From a virus, in IMG/VR virus record IMGVR_UViG_3300046542_000312, positions 1-64,000 of that record: a stretch of DNA of 64,000 bases; one strand, 5' to 3'. This document shows positions 31,652 through 40,433 of the stretch, one piece after another; within the stretch, counting starts at the first letter, position 1, and every line of letters starts with the position of its first letter. The position numbers were made by a program, and so were the translations under genes. The notes beneath the pieces are model-generated. The model was not told where the DNA came from, made no database searches, and saw nothing but the letters and a program-made list of their open reading frames with translations.

Positions 31652-32191
31652 ATGTTCAACATCGGCCCGTGGAAACCAGAGGAAGTCCAGAGAGCGAGAG
31701 AGCTCTACATCGCTGGCATGACCCTCGACAATATCACCAAGCATCTTCCGGGCCGATCCGCCAACGCCGTCGGCTCCAAGCTGTTCAAGCTCGGCATGAC
31801 CGGACTGGCCGCCAAGGGTAAGGCCGCCGTGCAGAAAAGCGCAGTCGCCGAAGCCCCTCCCGAGAACTTCGTGGAATGGACGCGCAGGCAGGAAGCCGCA
31901 CTCATCGAGCTGTGGTACCAGAACGCGCCGCTCTCCCGGATCGTCGAGAAGACGAAGCACACCGAGGAGCAGATCGGAGACTACGTGAAGCGCATGGGCG
32001 TCCACGACAGGAACTCCCCGACGTTCAAGGCGGACTCCCGCGGCAAGCGTCTCCGGGTGTGCATGACCTGCCAGCAGGTCTTCATGTCGTCCGGGGCTGG
32101 TAACCGTCTCTGCGGATGCGTCGACACCGGAGGGTATCACGACACCACGGGAGCTGGCCGCAAGACAGGCGGAATGGCACATTCCAAGTGA
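31652..32191 (+). CDS. GcrA-like double-HTH protein with C-terminal zinc finger
   Basis: 179 residues. Residues 7-50 (WKPEEVQRARELYIAGMTL, then SANAVGSKLFKLGM) resemble the GcrA N-terminal domain, W-x-(E)..LW..G.S...I...AV..K...LG. Residues 76-118 repeat a similar HTH (WTRRQEAALIELWYQNAPLS). The C-terminus has CMTCQQVFMS then NRLCGC, a zinc finger. Host GcrA binds sigma70 and methylated GANTC promoters; this phage is rich in GANTC. A role as transcription factor is inferred. Confidence 0.5.
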   Translation: MFNIGPWKPEEVQRARELYIAGMTLDNITKHLPGRSANAVGSKLFKLGMTGLAAKGKAAVQKSAVAEAPPENFVEWTRRQEAALIELWYQNAPLSRIVEKTKHTEEQIGDYVKRMGVHDRNSPTFKADSRGKRLRVCMTCQQVFMSSGAGNRLCGCVDTGGYHDTTGAGRKTGGMAHSK

Positions 32192-32228
32192 GGACAAAAC
32201 CCGCCGGCGATTTGACAGTCTCGGCGGG

Positions 32229-32243
32229 TTAATACATGGTTAA
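32229..32243. promoter_or_regulatory. CtrA-type box TTAA-N7-TTAA
   Basis: TTAATACATGGTTAA, exact N7, 58 bp upstream of the integrase. A CCGCCGGCG...CGGCGGG hairpin is just 5' of it and may terminate the previous transcript. Confidence 0.6.
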
Positions 32244-32300
32244 CGAGTAGACAGAATTCTACTCTCTGATTCACGCCAACCGGATCCAAGGAATACATAC

Positions 32301-33476
32301 ATGGACATCAACATCGAGATCAAGGGCGACCGCCCGCACCACGACCCCATTCCGGGCGTGAAGATCGTCTGGTCAAAGAAGAGCCAGAAGTTCTACTACT
32401 ACGACCAGGCCACCAACAAGCCGATCACCGGATCCCCGGACACGTGGGAGTTCCGCGCGGCCATGAAGACGGCGGCGTCGACCACGGTCAAGGAGATGAT
32501 CGACCAGTACCGCCTGAGCACCGACTACAGGAAGCTGAAGTCGTCGAGCAAGATCACAAAGGACAGGGAGCTCATGCTCATCGAGGAGCGGTTCGGCGAG
32601 CGTCCGATCGACAGTGTCACGCGCTCCGACATCAACCAGGTCTACGACATCGAGCTGGGAGACCGTCCCGGTAGAATGGTCTCCTTCCTTGCCGCCGCCA
32701 AGGCTGTCTGGAACCACGCCATCGTCAACGAGAAGACTATCATCAACCCGTGCAACACCTTCAAGCGTCCGAACCTCGGAAGCCTCAAGGCATGGCCGGA
32801 ACATCTCATCCAGCCCGCGCTCGACAGCCTGCCCGAACATATGCGCGACATGTGCGTGCTGGCTCTATACACCGGACAGCGCTACTCGGATCTACGCGCC
32901 ATGCTGTGGACTGACTTCGACCCCAAGGCGCGAACGATCAAGGTCGTACAGGAGAAGCTGTTCAAGGAAGGCGAGGACGAGGGAGACAAGGTTCTTGAGA
33001 TTCCATGCCACGACAAGCTCTACTCTTACCTGATGAAGATGCCCCGGAAAGGCCCGTATATCTGCATGACAAGCACATGCAAGCAGTGGCCCCAGAACGG
33101 CCAGTTCGCTGGCAACCTGAACCGACTGTTCTCGAAGACGGCGATGAAGGGCTACTCGATCCACGGACTGCGCAAGACCGCCGCCAAGCGTCTCGCCGAC
33201 GTCGGCTGCTCGGCCCACCAGATCATGTCGATCACCGGCCACTCGACCCTCGCCGAGGTTCAGCGCTACACCCGCGGCTTCAGCCAGAAGAAGGCGTCGC
33301 AGGAAGCCATGTCGATGCTCCAGGGCAAGCAGCACCAGGACATCGTCGAGGCGCTCCCGAAGAACCTGTTCGAGCGCAAGGCGGCCCTTCTGGCACTTCT
33401 AGCGGAAGTTGAATCCGCAGAGGCCGAGCAGGGTGAATACGAAGTCCCGCTCGAAACTGTCAGAGAGCTGATTTGA
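32301..33476 (+). CDS. int: Tyrosine recombinase (phage integrase)
   Basis: 391 residues. SAM-like core-binding region at about 60-150, then a catalytic domain with R194 (TGQRYSDLR), H288 and R291 (HGLRKT), H314 (TGHSTL) and nucleophile Y323 (RYTRG). All of R-H-R-H-Y are present. It would integrate phage DNA at an att site. The adjacent 280-bp gene-free stretch is rich in short repeats fitting attP. Length is usual. Confidence 0.9.
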   Translation: MDINIEIKGDRPHHDPIPGVKIVWSKKSQKFYYYDQATNKPITGSPDTWEFRAAMKTAASTTVKEMIDQYRLSTDYRKLKSSSKITKDRELMLIEERFGERPIDSVTRSDINQVYDIELGDRPGRMVSFLAAAKAVWNHAIVNEKTIINPCNTFKRPNLGSLKAWPEHLIQPALDSLPEHMRDMCVLALYTGQRYSDLRAMLWTDFDPKARTIKVVQEKLFKEGEDEGDKVLEIPCHDKLYSYLMKMPRKGPYICMTSTCKQWPQNGQFAGNLNRLFSKTAMKGYSIHGLRKTAAKRLADVGCSAHQIMSITGHSTLAEVQRYTRGFSQKKASQEAMSMLQGKQHQDIVEALPKNLFERKAALLALLAEVESAEAEQGEYEVPLETVRELI

Positions 33477-33758
33477 TTGGGTTTTCCGGGTTTTCCAAAA
33501 ATGTTGCCGAGGTTCGGAAAAACTGGAAAAAATCGGAAAACTAAGTGGACAACCCCTTGATTTCATTGGATCACTAATGTTCTTCATGAACGTAACTTCT
33601 GTAATGAAATCAACCACTTAGAATTTTGGGTTTGTCGGGGTTTGTCGGAGCATGTAGGCTGACAGGGAAAACTAGGAAAACTTCTACTAAAACTTGTCTC
33701 CCGGAGATTGACTTCGGGAGACCCAGACATAACCTTCCGCCGTGTCAGGAGACGTGGA
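33477..33758. other. Candidate attP / integrase-binding region
   Basis: No gene in 280 bp after int. It contains about seven copies of GGAAAA(A)CT or its complement (33480-33545 and 33661-33685), a tandem GGTTTGTCGG pair (33629-33648), and an 8-bp hairpin GTCTCCCG/CGGGAGAC (from 33700). It is AT-richer than flanks. Arm-type integrase sites next to int are usual. The exact core cannot be set without an attB. Confidence 0.5.
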
Positions 33759-34022
33759 ATGAGCATCGAAGCACAGCACATCTGGTCGGCGATCGACGAC
33801 GTTGCGGAACGGAATCACGTGTCAGTCAGAGAGCTGGCGACCCGTGCCGGGCTTCACTACACGGCCCTCTACAAGCGCAAGAAAGGTGACGAGGACAGGT
33901 GGCCGACGAGCCATACTCTCGCCGCCACCCTGTCCGCCGCAGGTGTCTCGTTCGCCGAGTTCGGGGCCATCGTGGACACTATTTCGCGGCAGCCTTCTTC
34001 TCCCGCTTCATCTCAGAGATAG
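33759..34022 (+). CDS. Cro/C1-type HTH protein
   Basis: 87 residues from the ATG at 33759. AIDDVAERNHVSVRELATRA, GLHYTALYKRKKGDE and TSHTLAATLSAAGVSFAEF form an XRE-type HTH with its dimerisation helix; there is no peptidase or effector domain. It is a likely lysogeny regulator or Cro. The 3' end overlaps the convergent giant gene by 44 bp. Confidence 0.7.
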   Translation: MSIEAQHIWSAIDDVAERNHVSVRELATRAGLHYTALYKRKKGDEDRWPTSHTLAATLSAAGVSFAEFGAIVDTISRQPSSPASSQR

Positions 34023-37000
34023 CCTTGTTGCCCTCCTCGATCAGCTCCTGCTGGGCCTTCTTGTAGTCGCGGATCGCGGCTTCCTTCTCCGCCTTCGGAA
34101 CACCATCGTCATCCTCCATCTGGCGGATGGCGCGGTTGATGTCCGAACGCTCCTTGTCGAGAGACGCGAGGTAGGGCGCTACCGAGAGCTCCGATCCGTA
34201 CTTCTTCTCAAGTCTGTCCATCTGGTCGTAGTCGCTGTTCTTGGCGGCCGCCCTGTACTCCTCGAAGGCGTACATGACATCGTCGCGGTTGCCGTAATAC
34301 TGGCGCGTCTTAGCATCCTTGTCGTTGGCCGTATAGAAGCGCTTCAGGGCCAGCGTCTTGTTCGGGTTCCACTCGTTGTCCTCGCCGGATCCGAAGACCA
34401 TCGACCCCGTGCGGATGGCGTCCATGACCGACGTGCCAAGGCCACCCGTCAGCGACTTGTAGACGTACTCCATCTGGGCTGGGCTGACATCGACGGCACC
34501 CGGACGGATCGCGCTTCCGCCCGTCTCCTCGTTCAGCCATTTCGACAGACCGATGAACGGAGCCGACGTCGCGTTCCAGTAGCGGGCTGAGTTCGGAACC
34601 TCGAGGTTCGACGCACCCTTCTTGTCCGGCACGATCTGTCGGCCGGCGAAGTCCTCATTGGATGCGAGATCGATCGGAGCATCGAGGATCGTCGGCGCGA
34701 ACGTGTTCAGGTCGAAGAAGTCCTGGGCCGCGCCGAGCGGATAGAGCGACTTGCCCATGTTCGACAGCGTGTTGCCGGAAGCAGACCAGGCATCCTTCTT
34801 GCCGAGCGCGACCTCCGCGGCGTTGCGGCCGAGGTTCATGATCGAATCGAGACCAGCCGGAAGCGACAGGGTGAAGTTGCCGCCCTTCGTCAGGCCGAGC
34901 GTCGGGATCACCCACGTCTTCTCCTTCACGTAGTCGGGAAGGTTGTCGTAGAGTAGCTCGTCGTTCTCGTCGCGCTCTCCGGCGAACTCCTGGAAGAACA
35001 CCTGCGCGGCTCCCATCATCGCCATCGTCGCGATCGACTTGCGAACCTTCGGCGAGCGGGCGGCCGCATTGAAGAGCGCCATGTTGCCCTGGACCGCGGC
35101 GTTGTAGAACAGATAGAAGGTGTTGATGATCTCCTTCTTCGTTCCGCCAGCCGAGAAGTTGACGGTGATGTTCAGCGCCGCCTGGGCCGCACGCTCCGGG
35201 GAGTAGCCCTGTTCCTTGAGCGCCTTGAACGTGGCCACGCGGGTCATGTCCTCGAACGACTGGGAAGCCGCCTCAAGCAGGTTGAGCGGAGCCTCCAGCA
35301 TCTTGCCGATCTGGGCGCGCGTCTTCGGCTGACCGTCAGCAAGGGAGTTCATCTCCCGGATCATGCGGTCGGTAAAGTATTCGCCCGAACGCAGACCCAT
35401 CGTCGACGTGGTGCCGCCGAGACGCTTCAGTTCTAGGTAGTCCGGGGAGGCGTAGAGGTCGAAGTTCTTCTTGCCGCCGTAGGAAGTCTTGATCGTGTTG
35501 GCCAGCGCCGGGAGGAGGTTCTTGGCGATCTTCAGACCCGTGCCCTTCTTATACTGGCCGGAGTTGACGAGCGCGGTCTGGATGTCCTTAGCGGGGTTGT
35601 TCAGGATGAAGTTACCGTTGTATGTCGTGGCCAGCGTTCCGAGCAGGCGGCGGTAGGCCCGCAGACCGCGCAGGAAATACCCGGCCTGCTGCGGGTCGCG
35701 CAGGATCATCTGCTTTAGCTCAGATGCCACGGCAGGATCCTTGACGCGAACGGCAACCTCGCGGCCGCCGATCTTGGCGGTCACGATGTCTGATGCATCC
35801 TTCCAGCGGCTGTCGGTCTGCACCTTGGTCTTGCCATCGGAACCGACGCTCTTCTTCTTGTCGCCCTCAGTGACGATCTCGGCGAAGTCCGAGATGGGAC
35901 GCGTGGCCGAGTTCATCTTGTCGTTGTTGGCGTTCAGGCGAACCATGTCATAGAGAGCCGTCGAGACGCTGTTGCGCTCGGCACGCGATAGCGTCCTCAG
36001 ATGTGCCGAGATCATGTTCGGGATGATGTTGGCCGCAAGGGATTCACGTCCGGCCGCCTGCTTGCCTTCACGCCCCTTGATCGAGAACCCGCGCTCGGAA
36101 ACGAACGATCCATTGAAGACGTCGCTGTCGGTCTCCTCGGCGAGGTTCTTCTGGTCGAGGAAGTCCTGGAGAGGCACGTGGTTGGGGCCGAAACCGGGAT
36201 GATCATGGATCTCCTGGCTGATGAGGCCGCTCTCGAGCTGGGTCTTCTTCATGTCCTTGACGATGGCATAGGCAGCATCGGCGGCGTTGTCGAATCGCTT
36301 CTTGGTGCCAGGCCCCATGGACTCCACGGCCTTCAGGATCGCGTCGGCTTCCGCGTCCGTCATTCCGGATCCGTCGCGGTTGGCGGTACCGTCCTCACGC
36401 TGCTTGTCGGTGAAGCGGGTCTCGTAGATGGCCTTGTTTCTATCCTTCGCCGCGCGGGCATAGAGGTAGGCTTCCAGACCAAGGACGTTCTTCTTGGTTG
36501 GATTGTCTGCCGTCTGAAGGAACAGGTCAGCCGCGCCGCCCTTGCCGTTCGCCATGCGGAGCTTCTCGAACTCGGCGTTCGACATCTTGATGTTGGCCGC
36601 ACGCTCCAGCAGGGGAATGAACAGCTTTTGCTCGGCGATGCGCTCGCGCTCGGAGATTCGGTTAGCGTGCATCTCGGCCTGATATGCGACGTCCGTGTCG
36701 GGCGTGATGTATCCTCCGGCCTTCTTCACCGCGTCCTGGAACTTTCCGAGCGACCACTTGTCGTTCACCCACTCGCGACCGACGTTAGCCAGAACGTTGG
36801 AGAAGTCCTCCTTACGTGCGGCAACCCCCTTCTTCTTCACGAATGGGAGTCTGTCCATGACATTGGCATAGGCCGAGCCGAGGGTGTTCTCCAGGACACG
36901 TGCCGTTGCGGCATATTCGGGGACGAAGTCGTGTCGTGCACGCACCTCGATCGGTGTCTCTGGGATGCGCTTCTTGCCAGCCTTGTCCCACGCGAAGCGC

Positions 37001-40000
37001 TCGAGTTCGTTGAGCGACATCTTCGGGGTGTCGACGGGCGTGCCTTCTCCCTTCACGGAATCCGTGTCGGAATCAGCATTCTCGTCCGCATTAGTCTTTG
37101 AGGCTCTCTTCTCCGGAACGACGCGCTCGCCGCCGGAACGCTCGCCAAGCCTTCCTTCCGAGAAGTCCTTCAGGATCTCGTTGGCATACTGAGTTCCGCG
37201 CTGATCCTTGCCGATGTTCCTCAGCCAGTTCCAGACACGGCGCAGGGCACCCTTGGCTTCCGGAGTCGCGGTCGTGATGTCGCCGCTCTCGTCGAGCTTA
37301 ATGAACGAATCCGCCATCATGCTGGCAGCCGCTTCCTCCCGGATGCGGGCCTCGCTCCATCCATTGCCTTCCGCACGGCGGCGGGCGAGCTGGTCATAGG
37401 TGTAGTCGCGGTCGCCGACCTTGCGCTTCCTGGTCTCCTCGAGCAGTACGTTCTGGTCGTTCGCGTGGATGTCGTTCCACAGCATGTGCGCCGCTTCTTC
37501 CGCGGTGGTGCGCTCGATACCAACCTTCCTTCCTTCGGAGTCCGAAAGATGCGCGGCATGACTGACCTCGAGCAGACTGTCGGTCGCACGGCTGGTGTCG
37601 GCCGAACGCTCGACACGTCCCTTGGTCACGCCGTCGGACGGGCCTTCGACGAACGGCTTGAATTCCGACTGGAGGTTCTTCAGGCCCAGCTTGCCGAGGG
37701 TCGCGTCGAAACGCTCGCGGGCGTCCTGATAGGAGGGATCATCCTCGAAACGCTGGGCGCGGGTCTTGGGCTTCTCCGGCACCTTCTTGGCGGTGTCACC
37801 GATAGGAGACTTTGGTTCCGCTTCCGCACGTCTGGCGGCACGGCGATCAAGCTCCGCCTGGATCTTTGGAGAATACTGCTGGGCCGCCGGCTGCCTCGTG
37901 GCGAGATCCGCCTCCGCTTCCTGACGGGTGGCGAAGGTCGATACGGCGCGTTCGGCCGTGCGGTTGCCACTATCATCAAGGGCGCGCTCCATGACGGCGT
38001 ATGCGCGGGGATCCTTGATCGTGCGGTATCCGCGTCCGGCAAACTCGTTCTTCACGGCTGTGGCGGCCTGCTTGCGGGAAGGATAGCCATCCCCCATGAC
38101 ATTGCCCTTCTGGTCGGCAACCACCCATGTGGCGTCTGCCGGAGCAGGGCCGTCACGGTTCACTGCCTTCACCTCATAGCCAGTCGATGAGGCATCCTCC
38201 GGCAGAGCCGTCGTCTGTCTCTCACGTCCGATCTGGTCGCTCGGGCGGTAGTCGTTGTCAGCACGCTTTACGGCCTCGCCACGTGCAACCATCTGGTCGA
38301 AGTGCTGTTGCGGATTTGCAACACCTGAGGCTTCCTGAACGCGGATGGGATCCATCGTTCCCAGATCGCGAACGGCCTGAGACACGCGGGTGTAGTCCGC
38401 CTCTGGATCAACCTGGGCATTAGTGGTCTGTGCCAGGGGAGTGGCGTCGTTTTCGCCGACCTGAAGGCGGCCTTCGGTGAGGACATCCGTGGAGGGTGTC
38501 GGGTTCGTCTGAACCTTCGGCGTTTCGATGACCCCCGGAAGAGTCTGCTGGACTGGCTCGGCAGGCTTCACCTCGGCCATGCGCTTCGTCAGGGCAGTCT
38601 CGGCCGCGGCGCGCTTCGGCGACGGGGACGAACGGCGCTTGCCATCCGAATCCACGACAACATAGGCAATGCCGGGCCCTTCAGCCACGTCGTCTACGGG
38701 CTTGCCCTTCTCGAGAGCCTGAATCCTGAACTGGGGAGCCTCGGGAGTCCTTGGTGTCTGAGGTGCCTGCTCGACGGTCGGCAAGGATTCCTGGACGCGT
38801 CCTTCAGGCTCCGGCGTTACGTAACGCTGACGGGGCGCTTCCTCGGCTTCGAGGTTCGGCATCTCGGGAAGGAGGTTTTCGGTAACCTGTCTCCTTGCGG
38901 TAACATCCGGGGCAGGCGCAGGTGGTGGCTCGGGGGTCGAATTGGTCGTCGGTTCGACGGTTTCGGGAACTCGGCTGGCGGCCTGCTGGAGGGGCTCCTC
39001 CAGTGCCCGTGTCTCCGCCTGTAGACGTGCCTCCTGCTCCGCGTTGGCGCGTGCGCTCTCGGCCTCGCGGTTCGCCTGCATCTCGAACGCATTGTCGCCG
39101 CGCATCGTGAAGCCTTCGCCGCGGGTTCCGGGACGAAGATCTGGAATTCTCGGAGCGTTGGCGGCGCTGGGAGCCGGAAGTCCGAAGTCGGTCGACATCA
39201 CGCGGCGGTATGCGGCCTCGGCGGCTGCTTCCTGTTCCGTCTGCGGGGCATCCTCGGCAAGGAAGTCACGTGTGGCCTGAACCTGATCGGCCGCATGGGC
39301 CGCATCTGACTGTTCTGATGCGATGTCGTCGTCGAGCTGTCCGCGAACTTTTGCATCCGCTTTCGCACCTCGTCCCTCGGCATAGGCATGGCCAGCACCG
39401 AAGGAGCCACCCATGGCACCAGCGGCGACTGCGGCCTGCGCGTATTCCTTCATGGCATCATCGCTGAACACGTCGAGACCTGCCTGATGGCGCTCGATCG
39501 CCTGCTGAACGACTTCCGTCGGCAGCTCCGTCGCGGCCCCGCCGATAGCGCTCTTGAGCATGTTGATGAAACCACCTGCGGCAGGGGTCTTGGCGACGGC
39601 AAGAGCGGCGTCGGCGCTCGCCTTGGCGGCAAGATCCTCGGCGGAACGCAGGCCGACCTTGGCGGCTCCGCGGGCGAGGCCTCCTGTGACTGCTCCACCA
39701 ATCTTTCCCAGTCCTGGCGCAACGACGCCGAGAGCCGTGTCAGCGGCACCCTGGACAGGTGCCCATGCGAAGGCTTCTCCGGGATTGTTGACGTGGCCCT
39801 GCTGTTCCTGAACCTGACGTTCGAGGTTCGAACCAGCCATCATCGGGGTGGCGACGAGCGTGCCGGCGGCAAGCGCGCCTGCGGGGCCGGCCGCGAGACC
39901 GCCGACTCCAGCGGCACCAAGCGTGGCCGCCATCTGGGGCGTGGACTGGAGGCCGGAGTGCAGGATGTACTGTCCGTAGTTGCCCTTGTCCCACATGTCG

Positions 40001-40338
40001 CCCGTGGACTGGAACTGATCCTCGTATTCCTGCTGGGCCTGACGATCCTTGGCGAGCTGGGCGTAGTTCTCGACCGCGGCTTCATCCCAGCCGAGCTGGT
40101 TCTGGGCCTCGATGCCAGCGTGACGCAGGCCGAGCCATGCGTTCTCGGCTCCGATGCCTACGGACTGCAGGATTCCGGGGTTCTGCTTTTCGACCTGGAC
40201 GGGAGGTGCCGGGAGCGGCGGGGCGTACTCGTTGAGCTTGGCCAGGATCTTCGCTTCCTCGGCTTCTGTCGGGACGGATCCCGCAACCTTGAACTTGCGG
40301 AGGACGTTGTTCCCGTCGTAGCGCTCGATAATGGCCAT
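33979..40338 (-). CDS. Giant polyvalent virion protein (LPD38-type C-terminus)
   Basis: 2119 residues. The N-terminus has Gly/Ala-rich hydrophobic stretches (AATLGAAGVGGLAAGPAG and others) that could insert in membrane. The middle is low-complexity, Pro/Glu/Gln-rich. The C-terminal third has EDMTRVATFKALKEQGYSPE, ALNITVNFSAGG and GLDSIMNLGRN, the recalled pattern of large polyvalent protein associated domain 38. Such proteins are packaged and ejected into the host with DNA. It is last in the virion operon. No N4-like RNA polymerase motifs were found. Confidence 0.65.
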   Translation of the reverse strand: MAIIERYDGNNVLRKFKVAGSVPTEAEEAKILAKLNEYAPPLPAPPVQVEKQNPGILQSVGIGAENAWLGLRHAGIEAQNQLGWDEAAVENYAQLAKDRQAQQEYEDQFQSTGDMWDKGNYGQYILHSGLQSTPQMAATLGAAGVGGLAAGPAGALAAGTLVATPMMAGSNLERQVQEQQGHVNNPGEAFAWAPVQGAADTALGVVAPGLGKIGGAVTGGLARGAAKVGLRSAEDLAAKASADAALAVAKTPAAGGFINMLKSAIGGAATELPTEVVQQAIERHQAGLDVFSDDAMKEYAQAAVAAGAMGGSFGAGHAYAEGRGAKADAKVRGQLDDDIASEQSDAAHAADQVQATRDFLAEDAPQTEQEAAAEAAYRRVMSTDFGLPAPSAANAPRIPDLRPGTRGEGFTMRGDNAFEMQANREAESARANAEQEARLQAETRALEEPLQQAASRVPETVEPTTNSTPEPPPAPAPDVTARRQVTENLLPEMPNLEAEEAPRQRYVTPEPEGRVQESLPTVEQAPQTPRTPEAPQFRIQALEKGKPVDDVAEGPGIAYVVVDSDGKRRSSPSPKRAAAETALTKRMAEVKPAEPVQQTLPGVIETPKVQTNPTPSTDVLTEGRLQVGENDATPLAQTTNAQVDPEADYTRVSQAVRDLGTMDPIRVQEASGVANPQQHFDQMVARGEAVKRADNDYRPSDQIGRERQTTALPEDASSTGYEVKAVNRDGPAPADATWVVADQKGNVMGDGYPSRKQAATAVKNEFAGRGYRTIKDPRAYAVMERALDDSGNRTAERAVSTFATRQEAEADLATRQPAAQQYSPKIQAELDRRAARRAEAEPKSPIGDTAKKVPEKPKTRAQRFEDDPSYQDARERFDATLGKLGLKNLQSEFKPFVEGPSDGVTKGRVERSADTSRATDSLLEVSHAAHLSDSEGRKVGIERTTAEEAAHMLWNDIHANDQNVLLEETRKRKVGDRDYTYDQLARRRAEGNGWSEARIREEAAASMMADSFIKLDESGDITTATPEAKGALRRVWNWLRNIGKDQRGTQYANEILKDFSEGRLGERSGGERVVPEKRASKTNADENADSDTDSVKGEGTPVDTPKMSLNELERFAWDKAGKKRIPETPIEVRARHDFVPEYAATARVLENTLGSAYANVMDRLPFVKKKGVAARKEDFSNVLANVGREWVNDKWSLGKFQDAVKKAGGYITPDTDVAYQAEMHANRISERERIAEQKLFIPLLERAANIKMSNAEFEKLRMANGKGGAADLFLQTADNPTKKNVLGLEAYLYARAAKDRNKAIYETRFTDKQREDGTANRDGSGMTDAEADAILKAVESMGPGTKKRFDNAADAAYAIVKDMKKTQLESGLISQEIHDHPGFGPNHVPLQDFLDQKNLAEETDSDVFNGSFVSERGFSIKGREGKQAAGRESLAANIIPNMISAHLRTLSRAERNSVSTALYDMVRLNANNDKMNSATRPISDFAEIVTEGDKKKSVGSDGKTKVQTDSRWKDASDIVTAKIGGREVAVRVKDPAVASELKQMILRDPQQAGYFLRGLRAYRRLLGTLATTYNGNFILNNPAKDIQTALVNSGQYKKGTGLKIAKNLLPALANTIKTSYGGKKNFDLYASPDYLELKRLGGTTSTMGLRSGEYFTDRMIREMNSLADGQPKTRAQIGKMLEAPLNLLEAASQSFEDMTRVATFKALKEQGYSPERAAQAALNITVNFSAGGTKKEIINTFYLFYNAAVQGNMALFNAAARSPKVRKSIATMAMMGAAQVFFQEFAGERDENDELLYDNLPDYVKEKTWVIPTLGLTKGGNFTLSLPAGLDSIMNLGRNAAEVALGKKDAWSASGNTLSNMGKSLYPLGAAQDFFDLNTFAPTILDAPIDLASNEDFAGRQIVPDKKGASNLEVPNSARYWNATSAPFIGLSKWLNEETGGSAIRPGAVDVSPAQMEYVYKSLTGGLGTSVMDAIRTGSMVFGSGEDNEWNPNKTLALKRFYTANDKDAKTRQYYGNRDDVMYAFEEYRAAAKNSDYDQMDRLEKKYGSELSVAPYLASLDKERSDINRAIRQMEDDDGVPKAEKEAAIRDYKKAQQELIEEGNKAISEMKREKKAAAK

Positions 40339-40433
40339 GTCAGCTCCCTAAGACTTTACTGGAGGACGGGATCCCTAGACCCCGTCTCTTGCTGTGAACC
40401 CATAGTGACCGGGTCGAATCCTTCTTGGAAGGG

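Noticed and set aside
33979-40338. N4-type virion RNA polymerase because of gene size and position
   Set aside because: No DxxGR, motif B or HDSFG-like segments were seen in it; polyvalent-type domains fit better.
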